A stretch of 6,654 bases of DNA. Source: Lachnospiraceae bacterium (GTDB taxonomy: Bacteria > Bacillota > Clostridia > Lachnospirales > Lachnospiraceae). The DNA is taken from positions 1-6,654 of the forward strand of contig JAFRCB010000068.1 of assembly GCA_017404585.1 (NCBI GenBank), in the 5' to 3' direction. Both the position numbers and the translations under genes were made by a program. A model generated the notes under the pieces. The model did no database searches. It saw only the letters and a list, made by a program, of their open reading frames with translations, and was not told where the DNA came from. This document shows positions 5,498-6,654 of the stretch, one piece after another. The first letter of the stretch is position 1, and each line of letters opens with the position of its first letter.

Positions 5498-6654
5498 ATG
5501 AAAGAAATACAAACCAACATAGAGATCGGCGGCATATTGTCACCATCGCTGCAGGCCGCGATGAACCGCGCGGTGAGCAGTCTGAACAGTATGTCGAAGC
5601 AAACGCTTGATGCGGCGAGCGCTGGCGAACAGCTGGCGCATAAGATCCGGCAGCAGGAGACGGACCTACAGGGACTCGTCAAGGCATACGCGGATTATCA
5701 GCTGAATGGACAGGAAGGATCGCAGGAAGCCCAGGAGCTCGCTCAGCAGATCCAGTCATTATCTGGAGACATTGACGAGAACAAGGCCAAGCTCGAGGCG
5801 GCATACACGGCTGTTGACAAGCTCGGATCTGGAATGGACAAGACAGAGAACGCGACCGACGCACTGGAAGGCACAATCAAGACGCAAGGCACCACGCTGG
5901 AGCAATTATAGGCAAAATATATCGAGTTGCAGCTTGAAGAGGGAGACACGACTGAAGAGTCGCAGGAACTCGCCCAGCAGATTGAGAAGCTGAGCACCGA
6001 GCTTCAGGAGAACAAGGTCAAGATGGCCGCTGCCAAACAAGAAGCGGATAAACTGGATCACTCGCTCGATGATGCTGATGAGGCCGCCCGGAAAGCGGAT
6101 GAAGGGTTCTCAATGATGAAGATGACGCTGGCCAACCTTGCCGCGGATGCAATCCGTGAAGCGTGGCAGGGGGTGAAGCGGCTGGCTGGAAACATCATGC
6201 AACTTGGAACCGAATTCTCCGGAACGATGGCGGAGGTCCAAGCACTGTCTGGCGCGACCGGCGAGGATTTTGAGCTCTTAGAGGCTACGGCCCGAGAATA
6301 TGGCGCGACGACCGTGTTCTCGGCGACCGAATCGGCTGAGGCGCTCAAGTATATGTCTCTCGCCGGATGGGATGCAAATCAGTCGGCCAGTGCTCTGGGC
6401 GGAGTTCTCAATCTTGCTGCTGCATCCGGAATGGAGCTCGGCGCTGCGTCTGATATGGTCACTGACTATCTGAGCGCGTTCTCGATGGAGGCAAGCGAGT
6501 CAGCGTATTTTGCGGACATGCTTGCTTACGCTCAGGCGAATAGTAACACGTCTGCAGAGCAGCTCGGCGGAGCGTATAAGAACTGCGCCGCGAACTTGAA
6601 CGCTGCAGGACAAGATGTCCAGACAGTGACGTCGATGCTTGAAGCTATGGCCAA
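5498..6654 (+). CDS. Tail tape measure protein, interrupted by an in-frame TAG; 3' end outside window
   Basis: Sets tail length, and its product fills the tube before DNA ejection. GGGGAGG at 5486-5492 sits five bases before ATG. The frame gives 137 residues, hits TAG at 5909-5911, and then stays open with no other stop to the window end (385 codons in all). Both sides are clearly one protein. Residues 55-109 and 132-186 are ungapped copies of a coiled-coil repeat, and the second copy spans the stop. From about residue 240 the TP901-type core appears (MAEVQALSGATGEDFELLE, YGATTVFSATESAEALKYM, AGWDANQSASALGGVLNLA, then the DMVTDYLSAF region). Possibilities: nonsense mutation, TAG suppression or reassignment, internal restart near 6113, or sequence error. 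As written with the standard code, only a 137-residue fragment is made from the first start. Confidence 0.88.
5660..5824 (+). repeat. Tape measure coiled-coil repeat, copy 1 (residues 55-109)
   Basis: Protein-level repeat of 55 residues that aligns without gaps to residues 132-186. The most conserved block is QELAQQI, then LS, ENK and a closing DKL, and it includes the YADYQLNGQEGSQEA turn region. The period is 77 residues (231 bases). The less similar spacer that follows (starting GSGMDKTENATDALEG) also has a counterpart after copy 2, so the true unit may be the whole 77 residues. Confidence 0.8.
5891..6055 (+). repeat. Tape measure coiled-coil repeat, copy 2, containing the TAG (residues 132-186)
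   Basis: Second copy of the 55-residue repeat: TTLEQL, stop, AKYIELQLEEG, then SQELAQQIEKLSTELQENK and a closing EADKL. The stop occupies the seventh position, where copy 1 has Val61. Similarity runs straight across the stop, which shows that the coding frame once continued, or still continues, through it. Confidence 0.8.
5909..5911 (+). other. In-frame amber codon inside the tape measure gene
   Basis: TAG in the sequence context CAA TTA TAG GCA AAA. It is the only internal stop in any of the structural frames of the window. CAG (Gln) or another codon one base away is the likely ancestral or intended codon. The standard readthrough context (stop followed by C, or CAA TTA after the stop) is absent, so simple programmed readthrough has no positive support in the flanks. 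Confidence 0.9.
6101..6124 (+). promoter_or_regulatory. Possible internal ribosome-binding site and restart codons in the tape measure gene
   Basis: GAAGGG at 6101-6106 lies six bases before two adjacent in-frame ATG codons (6113 and 6116), with a third at 6122. They come after the amber codon and before the conserved TP901-type core. Initiation here would yield a shorter tape measure lacking both repeats. The match to a ribosome-binding site is modest and may be chance in a Gly/Glu-coding stretch. Confidence 0.3.

Noticed and set aside
5308..5610. A 100-codon + strand frame running from the chaperone gene into the tape measure gene
   Set aside because: It is in the +1 frame, overlaps the better supported -1 extension and the start of the tape measure, has no ribosome-binding site, and its product has no protein-like pattern.
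5706..5993. An overlapping + strand frame that could bypass the amber codon
   Set aside because: Its Arg/Ser-rich product is a shadow of the tape measure repeat. The tape measure frame itself continues past the stop in register, so no frameshift is needed.
5909..6654. Firm assignment of genetic code 15 to this phage
   Set aside because: One internal TAG among many normal Gln codons is too little evidence, and nonsense mutation or sequence error is equally compatible. Kept only as a hypothesis.
1..6654. CRISPR arrays, tRNA genes, insertion sequences, attachment sites
   Set aside because: No spaced direct repeats, cloverleaf-like sequence, transposase or inverted-repeat ends were seen. Non-coding space is limited to short gaps, the longest being the terminator region after the tube gene.

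Overview
The window is a stretch of the late (virion) operon of a contractile-tailed phage or prophage, all on the + strand and packed almost end to end. It holds the end of a lambda gpE-type major capsid gene, two small related head-region genes, a head-tail connector, a probable tail terminator, a P2 FI-type sheath, a P2 FII-type tube, a tail assembly chaperone and the start of the tape measure gene. Roughly balanced base composition and near-perfect AAGGAGG ribosome-binding sites at almost every gene fit a phage of a Firmicutes/Clostridia-like, possibly gut, host. That host guess is inference only. No integrase, host gene or lysis gene is visible, so lytic phage and prophage cannot be told apart.

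Layout: 1-996 capsid (5' end outside the window); 1027-1452 and 1464-1724 two proteins sharing an N-terminal domain but with oppositely charged tails; 1721-2038 connector; 2050-2676 probable tail terminator; 2688-4364 sheath with two extra beta-rich inserts; 4379-4888 tube; 4911-4951 a strong intrinsic terminator; 4968-5372 chaperone, with a -1 frame extension to 5482 behind an AAATTTT heptamer; 5498 to the window end, tape measure.

The products form one assembly line: capsid and its accessory proteins, the neck that joins head to tail, the sheath/tube pair, and the chaperone and tape measure that set tail length. The terminator lies exactly between the high-copy tube gene and the low-copy chaperone/tape-measure genes, so it may tune stoichiometry.

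Two recoding signals stand out. First, the tape measure frame carries an in-frame TAG at 5909-5911. The protein clearly continues beyond it: a 55-residue coiled-coil repeat spans the stop and aligns without gaps to an intact copy upstream, and the conserved TP901-type core follows. Second, the chaperone has a canonical -1 slippery heptamer and an open -1 frame that fills the gap up to the tape measure gene. The amber codon may be a nonsense mutation, a suppressed or reassigned TAG, or a sequencing error; the window alone does not decide.
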